Positions 33,754 to 44,700 of a stretch of DNA of 64,000 nt are shown here, one piece after another; position 1 is the first letter of the stretch; the number at the start of each line of letters is the position of its first letter. A program made the translations under genes and the position numbers. The DNA is from Exophiala sp. HKRS030 (Eukaryota; Ascomycota; Eurotiomycetes; Chaetothyriales; Herpotrichiellaceae): contig JAHWDD010000005.1 of NCBI GenBank assembly GCA_023897205.1, positions 1,240,001 through 1,304,000 on the forward strand, in the 5' to 3' direction. The notes under the pieces were generated by a model. That model searched no databases. It saw only the letters and a program-made list of their open reading frames with translations, and was not told the origin of the DNA.

Positions 33754-35677
33754 ATGATGCTCGATCAGCACCCTGACGCTCTGATTTCTACCAAGGACGT
33801 TGCGTCCTTCGTGTTGGATAATCCAAAGCATGATGTCGACAAGAAAGTGAGCAGATCGACTCTCCCTGCCCCCGAATCTTGGAGAGCTGCAGTCAGGGCT
33901 GACCTGAATTTCTCGTTCTACTCATGCAGATATACATCGACGCCATTAACCAATCTCGCTGGTATTCTACGCGAACGGCACGTACCGCCGTGCGACGCTT
34001 AGTGAAAGGATTTCAGGCGATAGGGTTGAAGCAAGGGGACTGTGTGCTTATAAACTCAATGGCAGATGCAAGTCGATAAGTCTATGATGACGATGGGCAG
34101 GAAGTAATTGAGAGTTTAGATCGACTATTCGATCCTTTTCCTCGGGGTCATTGCCGCCGGAGGAATCGTTTGTGGGTCGAATCCATATTACAGTGAGACC
34201 GAATCTATTCACCAACTGAAGCGAGTCAAACCCAAGTTCATCTTCACCGAGGCAGCATTCCTGAATAAGGTGCAGGCATGTGCGACGAAATGCGGAATTG
34301 ATCACAGCAATATATTCATATTCGACCACGGAGACCCCACTATCTCTGAGGGCTTTCGATCGTGGAGACAACTTCTCGAACGTGGAGAGAGCGACTGGGT
34401 CAGGTTTACCGGCGAAAGCATCTCTAAGCATACTGTTGCGGCATATGTGATGAGTAGCGGCACCACCGGGCTTCCCAAAGCCGTCATTCTATCGCATAGG
34501 AACATTGTTGCTGCGATAACTCTTGCTTACGATCGAGAGAGGAAAGAATTCGAGGTAAGAAGAGATTTTGGGACATCGTATCGGATTGTTGATTGAAATT
34601 ACAGGTTCGCCGAGTGTTATGTCTCCCCCAATTTGCCACTGCTGCCATATATTCCAACCACTTCTGTCCTTTGCGTCACGGAGAAGTGTGTTTCGTGATG
34701 CGCCGATACGACACTACGGATTTCCTGCAGAACGTTCTCAAATTCGGTATCACCGAGGTCAGTGTCTTGCCACCAATGCTAGTACAACTTCTTCGGAGTC
34801 CGCTTGCGACAAAGGAAACACTCAGAAGTCTTCGTTATGTTCACGGGGGAGGTGCCGCGATGCCTAAAACCCTCGTGGATAGGTTGAAAGTACTGCTCCC
34901 AAAAGATACACCTTGCACTTCCATCTGGGGGCTTTCCGAAGGATCTGGGATTGGAACATGCCTCTTCTGGCCAGAACATGATGATACAGGCAGTATTGGG
35001 AGGCTATTGACCGGTTTGTCAGCCAAGTAAGCAAATTGATACCCCAAGCTCTCACTAAGCTTACATAGACTCACAGGCTCATTGACAAGGAAGGAAACGA
35101 TATGAGGAGACTTGATGTCAGAGGAGAGCTGTGCATTAAAGGTCCAACGGTCATGCTTGGGTATCTGGGCGACGCAAAGTCAACAGACGCAACAATAGAT
35201 TCAGAAGGCTGGCTGCGAACAGGTGATATCTGTTATTGCGACCCACAAACAAAGAAGTGGTACATAGTCGACCGCGTCAAGGTGTGCAAAATCCAACAAA
35301 CTGTACCATAGTGTGCAGATTGGCTAACTTTGGACCTACAGGACTTGATTAAAGTCAATGCTTTCCAGGTTGCCCCTGCTGAACTCGAAGAAATCTTACT
35401 CCAGCACCCCGATATCGTCGACGCGGCTGTGATTGGCATCGATAGCCCCGAAGCTGCGACGGAACTTCCTCGAGCTTATGTGGTAACACGACCATCTGCC
35501 GGAGTCGCTTTGACTGAACAAAGGGTGAAGGAGTTCGTTGCCGCAAAGGTGGTCAAGTATAAACGGTTAGAGGGCGGAGTGAGGTTTGTCAGTAGAATAC
35601 CAAAAGCCGCCAGTGGAAAGATCCTCAAAGGTCCACTACGTGACTTGGCCAGAAAAGAATCAAAATCGAGACTATGA
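33754..35677 (+). CDS. Acyl-CoA synthetase, 4-coumarate-CoA-ligase-like, peroxisomal (C-terminal SRL)
   Basis: ANL-superfamily ligase making an acyl-CoA from a carboxylic acid, ATP and CoA. Introns near 33847-33930, 34074-34132, 34554-34604, 35028-35077 and 35283-35340 connect the exons. Motifs: A3 box YVMSSGTTGLPKAVILSH; SIWGLSEGSG (A5); GELCIKGPTVMLGY; WLRTGD (A7); DLIKVNAFQVAPAELE (A8); and the catalytic Lys near the end in IPKAASGKIL (A10). The enzyme is complete, about 540 residues, and terminates in ESKSRL, a PTS1. This places CoA activation inside peroxisomes. It heads a run of four plus-strand genes. Substrate not readable: aromatic, alicyclic or medium-chain acids are all possible. 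Confidence 0.9.
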
Positions 35678-35727
35678 TTAACTGCTTTGAATGATGGACA
35701 ATAGGGCAGGAACCATAGCAAGATACC

Positions 35728-35742
35728 TCCGAACGTTTCGGA
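35728..35742. promoter_or_regulatory. Everted CCG-N7-CGG repeat upstream of BVMO-2
   Basis: TCCGAACGTTTCGGA, 150 bases before the BVMO-2 start: six-base arms around CGT, and a CCG-N7-CGG arrangement of the kind zinc-cluster factors can bind. An inverted repeat of this size arises by chance several times in a window this long, so it is only a candidate site. Confidence 0.25.
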
Positions 35743-35893
35743 ATAAATAATGCAGACTCGGTTTGTTCATGGTCAATTAATTACTCTCCGCAAGATATGC
35801 GGAATTATGGAATAGGAAGAATTAGTAGATAAATATCTCGTAGGTGTTGTATCATCTTCAGAATCTTCCAAACCACTAATTCATATCATCACA

Positions 35894-38130
35894 ATGGTGA
35901 CCGACAGCGAGACCGCAGCTGAACGAGTAGCCAAATGCTTGCGAAGTCTAGCAGACAAATTCCCAGATTCTGGCGGTGCGACTGAGGCCTGGCGAAATGT
36001 CGATGATGTTGCGTACGCCCTCTCTCAGATCTCTCTATTTACACCAAGGCCCATCAAGATCATCGCGATAGGTGCCGGCTTTGCTGGGTTAGAGATCGCA
36101 CACGCTGTGGAGTCTGGTGCCCTGCCGGGAGCCGAGCTAGTAATATATGAAAAGGACTCTGGGATCGGAGGAACCTGGTTCGAGAACAGATATCCAGGGT
36201 ACGTGTCCAATCCACACATGCCATACTCACCCCGTCACGCTTCCTTGTCGTTTTGCTACCTTTCCTCGCTGACACAGGGGTAGGTGCGCCTGCGATATTC
36301 CGGCCCATAATTACCAGGTAGGTCTTCCATTGGGCCCCTTCGAAATAAATCTGTAGTCGCAAGGGAGCCTCCTTTCTCGTCTTGAGAACCGGCTTTGTCA
36401 CCAAAGTCTTGACGCACACACTGGCGCTACTGTCGATGACGGAAATCCAGGCACTGATGAGAAATCGTACAGTTTTCTTGGGCACCTAATCCACATTGGA
36501 AAAGCTTTTACGCCGACCGGAACGACATATACAACTACGTTCAGTCTGTTGCAGAGCAGAATGACTTGAAGAAATATGTTAATCTATGTCACAAAGTCAC
36601 AAATGCTGAGTGGAACGAAGTGAAACAGCGATGGCAGGTAACGGTGCAGAAAATGGACGGCAGGGAGATCGCGATTTCTAGCCCTGGAGTCGTTGAAGGA
36701 GAAACCGATGAAACGATCAATACTGACTGCGATATTCTGATCAACGCCGCTGGATTTTTTAACAATTGGAAGTGGCCCGCCATTCCAGGGCGACAAAGCT
36801 TCCATGGAGATATGTTGCACTCGGCTGCTTGGCCGAAGGACGCAGAGAAGAGCCTTGATGGCAAAACCGTGGCATTGATTGGTAACGGTAGTAGTGGCAT
36901 TCAGATCTTGCCCGCCATCATCGATCGCGTACAAAAGGTCTATGTGCATATCCGCAGTGCGACCTGGGTAACAACGGGCCTTGCGGAAAAATTCGCTGGC
37001 CCGAATGGCAGTAATCTGGTATTTAGCGAGGAACAAAAAAGACAATGGGCGGAGAATACTGAGGAGTACCTTCAATACCGAAAGGAAGTAGAGGATTCGA
37101 TGAGTTCGAGGTTTCGCCTGTACATGGCAGGCTCCAAGATTCAAGAAGCGGCACGCAAGTTTTCTACTGAACAAATGACTCGGAAATTGACTGAGGGTGG
37201 AAAGGTGGAGCTGGCAAAACTTCTCTTGCCGACATGGGAAGTTGGGTGAGTTGAGATGTATCACCTATGCTTCCACTGAGGTTAGACTAACTCAACTACA
37301 GATGCCGACGCCCGACCCCAGGCAATGGATATCTCGAAGCTCTTTGCTCGGACAAATGCGAAGTCGTATTTGGTGACGTTGCTGCTTTCACTCCAGACGG
37401 GCTGCGCATTGCGAGCGGTGCCGAATTCAAAGTTGACGCCGTCATATGTGCCACGGGATTTGATCTTTCCTGTGTACCAAGATTCCCAATCATAGGGAGA
37501 AACGAAGTTAATCTACAAGACAGCTGGAGAAACAATCCGGAGTCATACCTGTCTGTGACTGCAGCAGATATGCCCAACTATTTTACAGTCATCGGCCCCG
37601 CAAGCCCCCTCGGTCACGGCAGCCTCATCCCTTCCATCGAATTCGTCGCTGCATATATATGCGACCTCGTACGAAAACTACAAACGCAGAATTACTCGTC
37701 TGTGTGCCCAAAGCCCCACATCCCCAGAGCATATCAGAAGCAATCACTCGCCTGGCTTGACCGCACGGTATGGGCGTCAAACTGTGCGAGCACATTCAAG
37801 AACGGGACAGTCGACGGCAAACTTGTGTCTCTTCACCCGGGCTCGAGGTTACATATGTTTAAGCTGCTGAGAACTCCTCGGTATGAAGATTTTGATTGGA
37901 CCAGCCTAAGTCCAAATCCAGATCTCGCTTTTGCCTGGCTTGCGAATGGGTTTACAATCGAAGAGGATGAAGCATTCTACAATGGGGGAAAAGCTGACTT
38001 GACGTAAGTTGTTCCGATTCACATCCAAGGCTGCTGTCTATCCTGTCTAAACTCGTACAGATATTTCTTAAATCCGCCTCCGGGTTCAAGAAATATAAGG
38101 CCGCGCGAGGAAGTGAACGGCCATGTCTAG
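35894..38130 (+). CDS. Baeyer-Villiger flavin monooxygenase (BVMO-2)
   Basis: Paralogue of BVMO-1. The N-terminus has about 55 extra residues (MVTDSETAAERVAKCLRSLA), then the FAD motif GAGFAGLEIA and GIGGTWFENRYPG. Two introns (about 36199-36281 and 36319-36479) frame CACDIPAHNYQ and FSWAPNPHWKSFYADR. The BVMO fingerprint F-x-G-x3-H-x3-W is FHGDMLHSAAW; the NADPH motif is GNGSSGIQILP, where the first Rossmann Ala is replaced by Asn. An intron at about 37247-37300 joins PTWEVG to CRRPTPGNGYLE, and the last (about 38004-38060) gives a tail ending EEVNGHV. Also seen: CATGFDLSCVP. About 620 residues, intact. No PTS1. It lies between the acyl-CoA synthetase and MaoC genes. Confidence 0.9.
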
Positions 38131-38484
38131 GGGGCAAGCGACTTTTAACATGCTCAAATACTAGCAACAAGTGAATAAAATGTGTAGCCCGAAATACATG
38201 TCACGGTCGTGTTGTGAGCAGGTCCCATGCTCTTCTGTTGTCAAGTCGTTTATGAAATTTCAGATGCAACGCTACAAGGAGAGCATCTGATGGAATACAT
38301 TGAACGACAGCCGGCTACGTGATGCGCGGAATAGTCAACCATATTTATTCCGGTCTAGTCGAGGCTGTTAAGGTCTTCGGAGTGCAGCAGATGCTTTTAA
38401 AATGGTTTGAATGCCCCTTTAGAAAAGCTATATGTTAGGCACATGTTGATTTTCCTCCCTCTGCTCACCAAGAATTTGGGAACA
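38131..38484. promoter_or_regulatory. Upstream region of MaoC gene
   Basis: About 350 bases. It contains an inverted repeat CGGAATA (38327-38333), 12-base spacer, TATTCCG (38346-38352), a candidate binding site. No gene seen. Confidence 0.35.
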
Positions 38485-39761
38485 ATGGGGCAAGAACCTT
38501 GGTTAGGATTTCGGTTTCCCTCAAAAAGGGTCGCATGGCAAAAACGCGATGTTCTACTTTTTGCAAATTCCATTGGCGTGAAAGCTGCTGACATTCACCT
38601 TCTCTACGCAAGTATTTTCTGTGGTCTGTGACCACACAGCCTGCCTTTCCAAAGCCCACTAACATGAGGGCATTATCCAGGAGTTACACCCAGATTTTCA
38701 AGTATTTCCATCATTTTCGACCGTGCTTTGTAAGTGAAATTTCTCATGAGATTGATTGCTGTGTTGTGGTAAAGGTCCGCTCGCTCATTTCCTTTTTCGA
38801 GAGCTTAAAGCTCAAAAGGGAGAAAACAACGAGCTCGTGGATTTCTACAGCAACTTCGACAAGAACAGCGCGGGGGCGCCGATCCCAGGAGTTCCCAAGC
38901 TCGACATCAAGCGCATGGTCGACGGGGGCAAACGCATCTCGTTCCTGAAACCGACACCTCCGACGTCTGCGGGCCGCCAATTTGAACAGCGAATGCGAGT
39001 CATTGGTGTTTACGACAAGGGAAAAAGAGCGGGAACGGTGGTGCAAACAGAGACCGACCTTGTCGACGTTGAGACCAATGACGTCTACACGAGAGTCGTT
39101 GGAAACAATTTCTACATTGGACAAGGTGGATGGGGAGGTCCTAAAGGTGAAGATCCCAAAGTCCTACCCTGGGGGAGGAAATCTTATCTACACCGCTAGG
39201 CTGGCCAGGCCACCCTCTAGTGAGTCTGACTCGGTACTGAGACTATTCTTTTCAGGACCGTCGGCGGAAATTCTCACGCGTCCCAATCGTCACCCCGACT
39301 TGACATATCCTCTGATTACTACCCAGGAGACTCCACTGTTGTACAGGTGAGTGCCCAAAGGCAGGCCTGCTGAGCATACGGAGAAAAAGTGCTCACGGTA
39401 ATTTAGACTGAACGGAGACACAAATCCACTTCATGCCATTCCCGAACCTGGACGTCAAATGGGCTTCAAAGGAGCCATCATCCATGGCCTTTGGACGTAC
39501 AACGCGACCCTCTACGCCGTGTTGGTGGTGGTAGGTGGTAGTCAGGCTGCCAATATCAAGACGTTCGAAGCCAAGTTTGCTTCTCCATTGAACCCCGGAG
39601 ATAAAGCGACCGTTCAGGTCTGGAGGCTTGGTCACTATGATTCGAGTGGATTTGAAGACATCAGGTTCGCCGTTCAAAACGATGAAAACGGGAAGGAAGT
39701 CCTCACAAATGGTCGGGCATTCATCAAGCCCGTGAGGAGCGGGGTGATCCATAAGATGTAG
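38485..39761 (+). CDS. MaoC-like (R)-enoyl-CoA hydratase (hydratase-2, Fox2-like)
   Basis: Double-hotdog hydratase adding water to trans-2-enoyl-CoA to give (3R)-hydroxyacyl-CoA. The N-terminal half begins MGQEPWLGFRFPSKRVAWQK and RDVLLFANSIGV. A 73-base intron with a GC donor (38608-38680) joins HLLY to ELHPDFQVFPSF, exactly the family pattern. Next come LVDFYSNFDKNS and an intron near 39148-39255 joining GGPKG to PSAEILTRP. The catalytic block LNGDTNPLHAIPEP with GFKGAIIHGL supplies the hydratase-2 Asp and His. The end is SGVIHKM, not a clear PTS1. Fungal Fox2 carries this domain fused to dehydrogenases; here it is a separate protein of about 310 residues. Confidence 0.88.
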
Positions 39762-40218
39762 AATGTTTTCTTGGAAAATGTAAGAGTTCTGTTGCTAGAA
39801 GCATGATGATGGTATGTTTCGATGGATCCAAAAGCCCGAATATCCCTAATGCGGGCATCGCCGTCCAGTGTCGCCAAAGCTTCTACCAAACGGAATAATT
39901 GGGCTTTAAATGCCGAACTGCAGAGTACAGCTACGAGTATTGTAGTTCCGAGGTATAAATGCCCCCTCTCTACCTAGAAGGGTACCGGGAGTACCTCCAG
40001 GACAACCCCGGACCCGCAACTTGATCAGCAAGCTCCAAATACAGCTCTCAGAAGACCCGAGGCAATTGTGAACCACGGATTCGTGACCACTACAAGATGG
40101 CCACACTACCAATGTGGTTGGTGGCAGACTCGAGTGATTGATTATCTTTTTTCGAATTCTCCTCGACCCCTGGCAGTCAAGCATCTCCCGTTGAAAGCCG
40201 AGAATTGGTTTGGCAAAG
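39762..40218. other. Intergenic region MaoC / nitronate monooxygenase
   Basis: About 460 bases with the 3' UTR and the promoter of the nitronate monooxygenase gene. AAACGGAATAA near 39885. Nothing coding recognised. Confidence 0.4.
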
Positions 40219-41518
40219 ATGAGCTCCCCACGTAGGTGATAGCCAACGCGCAAATGGCGCGCTCGCTCCTACTACTGCTGACTTGTCACCGTAGAGAAGA
40301 TAAGGACTCCTTTGACGGACCTGTTTGGTGTGAATCACCCAGTCATGCTCGCTGGCATGGGGGTAGCTGCAGGCCCGAGGTTGGCGGCCGCCGTCACCAA
40401 TGCCGGTGGCATCGGCGTCATCGGAGGTCACGGATACAGTCCAGATGGGCTTCGCGAACAAGTCGAGGAACTCAAGTCATACTTGATCGACAAGAACGCA
40501 CCTTTTGGCATCGATATCCTACTCCCTCAGGTGGGAGGAAACGCACGCAAGACAAAGTAAGTGTTGTGGAACGATCCGTCGAGCCCTATTTCTTCCCCCA
40601 CACAGACCAGTCACCGCCGCGTTTCGAGATTGCTGACACGAAAACTGTTTGAAAAAAAAAGCTACGACTACACAAAGGGAAAATTGATGGAGCTTATTGA
40701 TGTCGTCGTCGAGTCAAAAGCCCGCGTCTTCGTCTCTGCGGTGGGGGTTCCTCCGAGACAGGCGATAGAACGTCTCCACGCCGGCGGAGTCTTGTACATG
40801 AACATGATCGGACACCCGAAGCATGTCGAAAAGTGTGTCGATGTGGATATCCTGTGCGCCCAAGGAGGAGAGGCTGGTGGCCACACTGGTGACATTCCCT
40901 TTTCTGTGCTGATCCCGGCCGTGGCAAAATTGCTCAAAGGGAAGAAAAGCCCCATGACCGGCCGCGACGTCCTCCTCGTGGCGGCCGGAGGGGTCTCCGG
41001 CGGTGAGAGTTTGGCTGCTTCTCTTATGCTGGGGGCTTCCGGCGTCTGGGTCGGAACGAGGTTCATCGTCGCCAACGAAGCCGGAGCGTCAAAGGCCCAC
41101 CAGGACGCGGTCTTGAGTGCGACCGTCGACGATACCATGAGGAGCGTGATATTTTCGGTACGTTACATTTTTTGCCCAAAGATGTTGGACGGGTTTTGGA
41201 AGGTGACTAACAAACAATTTCAAGGGGCGACCGTTGCGGATACGCAAAACTCCATACATCCTCAACTGGGAAGACAAACGACAGCACGAGATCAAAGCGT
41301 TGACCGACAAAGGCATTCTCCCGGTCCAACACGATGCCGAGGAACGCCCAGACGATGAAGAGGTTCTGGACAATCTACACCCCTTTCTCATGGGCGTCGT
41401 TGCTGGCGTGGTGAACCATAAAAGCAGCGCAAGGGAGATCGTGGATGAAATCGTGGATGTCGCAGCAGAAAGACTCCGGTCGGGAAGTGCGTCGCTTGTC
41501 AGTGGGTCAAAGTTATAA
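40219..41518 (+). CDS. Nitronate monooxygenase (2-nitropropane dioxygenase family), peroxisomal (C-terminal SKL)
   Basis: FMN-dependent TIM-barrel enzyme; characterised members oxidise nitronates such as propionate-3-nitronate, but many relatives have other substrates. A tiny first exon, MSSPQ, joins over an intron (about 40229-40291) to KIRTPLTDLFGVNHPVMLAG. Motifs: LAGMGVAAGPRLAAAV, NAGGIGVIGGHG, CAQGGEAGGHTGD (with His at the usual active-site place), LLVAAGGVSGG and GVWVGTRFIVANEA for FMN phosphate. Introns near 40559-40670 (KTN-YDYTKG) and 41158-41224 (IFS-GRPLRI). The protein ends SGSKL, a canonical PTS1. It is last in the plus-strand run and convergent with the A-T-R gene. Confidence 0.9.
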
Positions 41519-41796
41519 AGTGGATGGATTCGCTTTTTGACTGGCCTTCTAGCCCCGTGATCGAGCAACGGGTGATGCCTAAAACTCAACAGCGACGTTT
41601 TTCAGATCGGATTATATCCCAATACCTTTTGGTTCCTTCTAAGCCGATCATACGACCTTTTTAGAAATCCTTACATGGGTTGCTCAATGAAAACTCTACA
41701 TTCTGCCTTGGAAAATCCTCTGGGCCACCCATCTTTAGGAAACCTCATAGAGAAGATCGGTTTGGACGAACGGTGCAGGACACTCATGTGGTCTTC

Positions 41797-44700
41797 TCAT
41801 AATACCGAGCCATTCTTCTCCTTCAAATGCAGACCACCTAACCATTGATTCACCCATTCTACTCTCACGGGCCCTATTTCTCTTAAGGTCGAGCTGCTCT
41901 TTTGGGTCTGCTCAGTCTGGTACTTCGGGGCATCTGCCAGGGTTTCGTCTCGTCTCAATAGTAGGCTCTCGTAGAAAGGCACAATCTTGGCTGCAGGATT
42001 GGTCGTGGCATTGGTTCCCGCATCGAGGGCTGGCCTTGAGCCTACCAGCTCAATCCAATCTGACAATGGAACCACCTTGTCTATTCCGAGCAAGTCCTGC
42101 ACAGCAGGCAGGATGTCTTGTTGCCAAGTTACACTCGTCGGGTTGATGAGATGGTAAACGCGTGAAGTCAAAAGACAGTCCGCTCCCCCAGAGTGCTTCC
42201 GGCGTTCAACCTCCTCGTTGTCGAATTCCAATAGCTCAATGGTGATTTCGGCAAGTGTATTCACAGGTATCCAGTCGATCTTCTCCATGCGGCCGAGCGT
42301 ATCAGGCAAAACTCGCAACGTGTCCGAGCTAATGATCAAGCTGGGGAACCATTCTTGGACATTCCAAACCTCCAATGTCGCATTGTCTCCCGCAGAATCT
42401 GTAGTCGGTACGGGTCCGGCGATTTGGCCAACACGGAGGCTCGTTGTGGGCACACGACCTTGTGAGGCTGTCGTCGCGGCGTCAAGAATTGGTTCTGCAA
42501 TGTATTTTGACTCGCCATAGCCCATGTGCGACGGCAAAGAATTGTCCCGGACGATCTTCTCCGGAACTGATTGCTTGAGACCTCCGGATGTCACCGAAGA
42601 CAAACTGGACACAAAGACAATGTGTGCACTCTTGGACGACCGAACGCTGAAGTCTGCAAACCGACGAACGCTTGCGATATGGACTTTCTCAAAAGAAACG
42701 ACCGATAGGTTGAAATTCACTGGCCAAGCGTTCAGAATAACATGGGTGACGGACTGAAGCAGGTCCTGGTACACGTTTTCCTCGAGACCCAGGCAGCGTG
42801 CTCCCATGTTTGTTGTCTGGAAGAATTGAACACGTCCGGGATCTGACATTCTTGTGGACAGATTCCGGTTCAGAATTGTCTTCTTCCATTTTGCTTCTGC
42901 ATCGGCGGACCGATTCAAGCAGACAACTTTGGAAACCGATGGATGACGGAGAAGTTTTTCGAGAATGTGTGATCCAAGTGATCCTGTTGAGCCTGTCAAG
43001 ATAACGGTCCAAGCCTTCTTTTCAACAACGTCGGTGTTATCGCTCTTGGTAGTTTCGGAGATTTGGTGCTCCGTACCATTACTGAGAATCGCGGGCGGGC
43101 AGTCCCAGTTTTGTGTCCATCTGTCAATAATGTCTTGAATCCTGCTCTCGCGATCTTGGTTCACGGGACCATCTTGGTCTTTGCTTGAACTGGATCTCTC
43201 GTTCGCAGTATAGCTCTGAACTATGTCGTTCAATGCTTGCGATAAGGAGTCGATTGTTGGGTTGTTATATATAATTGTTGAAGTTAATTCGGCGATTCGA
43301 TCGAGACTCACAGGATTCCTCACCACTGCTTTTATGGCTCGAACCATACGGACAACATGGAGTGAATCCATCCCTTGCATGAACAAATCAGAGTCCTGGG
43401 AAGGATCGGTGGTCCACCCAGTTACATTTCTCACAAGGTGTTGCACAAAATCTTGAACTGATTTCCGGTCACTGAAGTCAACATTCTTTGGAACATCACT
43501 GAGGTCAATGTTGTCTGCCTCTGTCTCTACTCGGCGATATAATGCTTCGATCTCTTTCAGATATAGATCTACCGTTGGCTTTCTTCTGACGCTGAGTTTT
43601 GGCGTGCGAAGGAATGGCTTCTCTGGCGATGAAAAGAGTATTAAAGGTGCCGTGAGTTGTCCGTGCTTGGGGGCAGTCTTATTGGCGGCTTCGATGGTGG
43701 GCCAAATGGCGTTCAACAAGCCCCTTTTCTCGCTCTCCTTGTCGAGATCTATGCCTTTGACTTCCAGAAGCAGTGCCGGCTGGAATCGTCCCTGCCCAAC
43801 GACCAGCGCGCCAGTTATGACAGGATGCGCTTTTGCAATAAGTGACTCGGTGTCAACGGGATTCAGCTTCTCACCGTTTGATAGAACAATCACATCATCA
43901 GCCCGACCGCGGGTACGCCACAGATACGGCTTTTCAGGGTGTTGCACGTAGAGGTCTTTTGTTGCCCACTCGTTCAGGTGGGGAAAGAGCTCGAAGACAG
44001 GCTGCAGTCCAGGAACATTGACGTCTGTTTTCTTGATGAAAAGCTCACAGAGGCTGCCGGAATCATCGATCGGTCTCATATCGATCCCGCTCCACTTGTG
44101 AAAGTGGAAATATTGCCACTCCTGTTCTGGATCCTCCAGTTCGAGCAGAGGAATCAGACCGACTTCCGTAGTACCAATGAAATGTGGGCAGCTCTTCTGG
44201 CGCGTGAGTAAAGTGTCACCACAGTACTTGCTCAAGGGTCCAGAGCCGAACTGCACGAATTTAAGCATGGCAAGAGTGTCGAAATATTCAGGAACACTCA
44301 GCATCTCCTCAACCAAAAATGGGGGAATGACGGTGCCATCACACTTCCCGTGGCGAAGAATCCCATCGACGACTGGAGCACTCAGTGGAACGGCTGGAGG
44401 TTGAAACACCATGACAATGTCGTGATAAAGTGATTTCAGGAGACCTAGTAGGACTCCGCCGGCCTATGGTATACGAGACTATTAGCAGCTGGATACCTAT
44501 CGATAATAACAGAACGACTCTCAAGATCGGGGCAGAACTCACGTGGAAAAGGGGCATAGCCAAAAATAACCTGCATTCTCCATCAAATGGCTTGCGAGTG
44601 AGAACATCCAACCCGTCTTCTTTCGGGTAGTGTTGTATCACGTCTTCATGGAAGCCGTAACCTTGGGTTAGGGGAATCAGTTTGGGCAAGCCGGTAGTGC

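Noticed and set aside
25270..35748. Shared 13-base word TTTCGGAATAAAT at 25270 and 35736 as a regulatory repeat
   Set aside because: Tens of shared 13-base words are expected by chance between positions of a 64-kb window, so this pair alone is not evidence.
36584..37264. 226-codon minus-strand frame
   Set aside because: Shadow of BVMO-2, whose plus-strand product carries the BVMO fingerprint.
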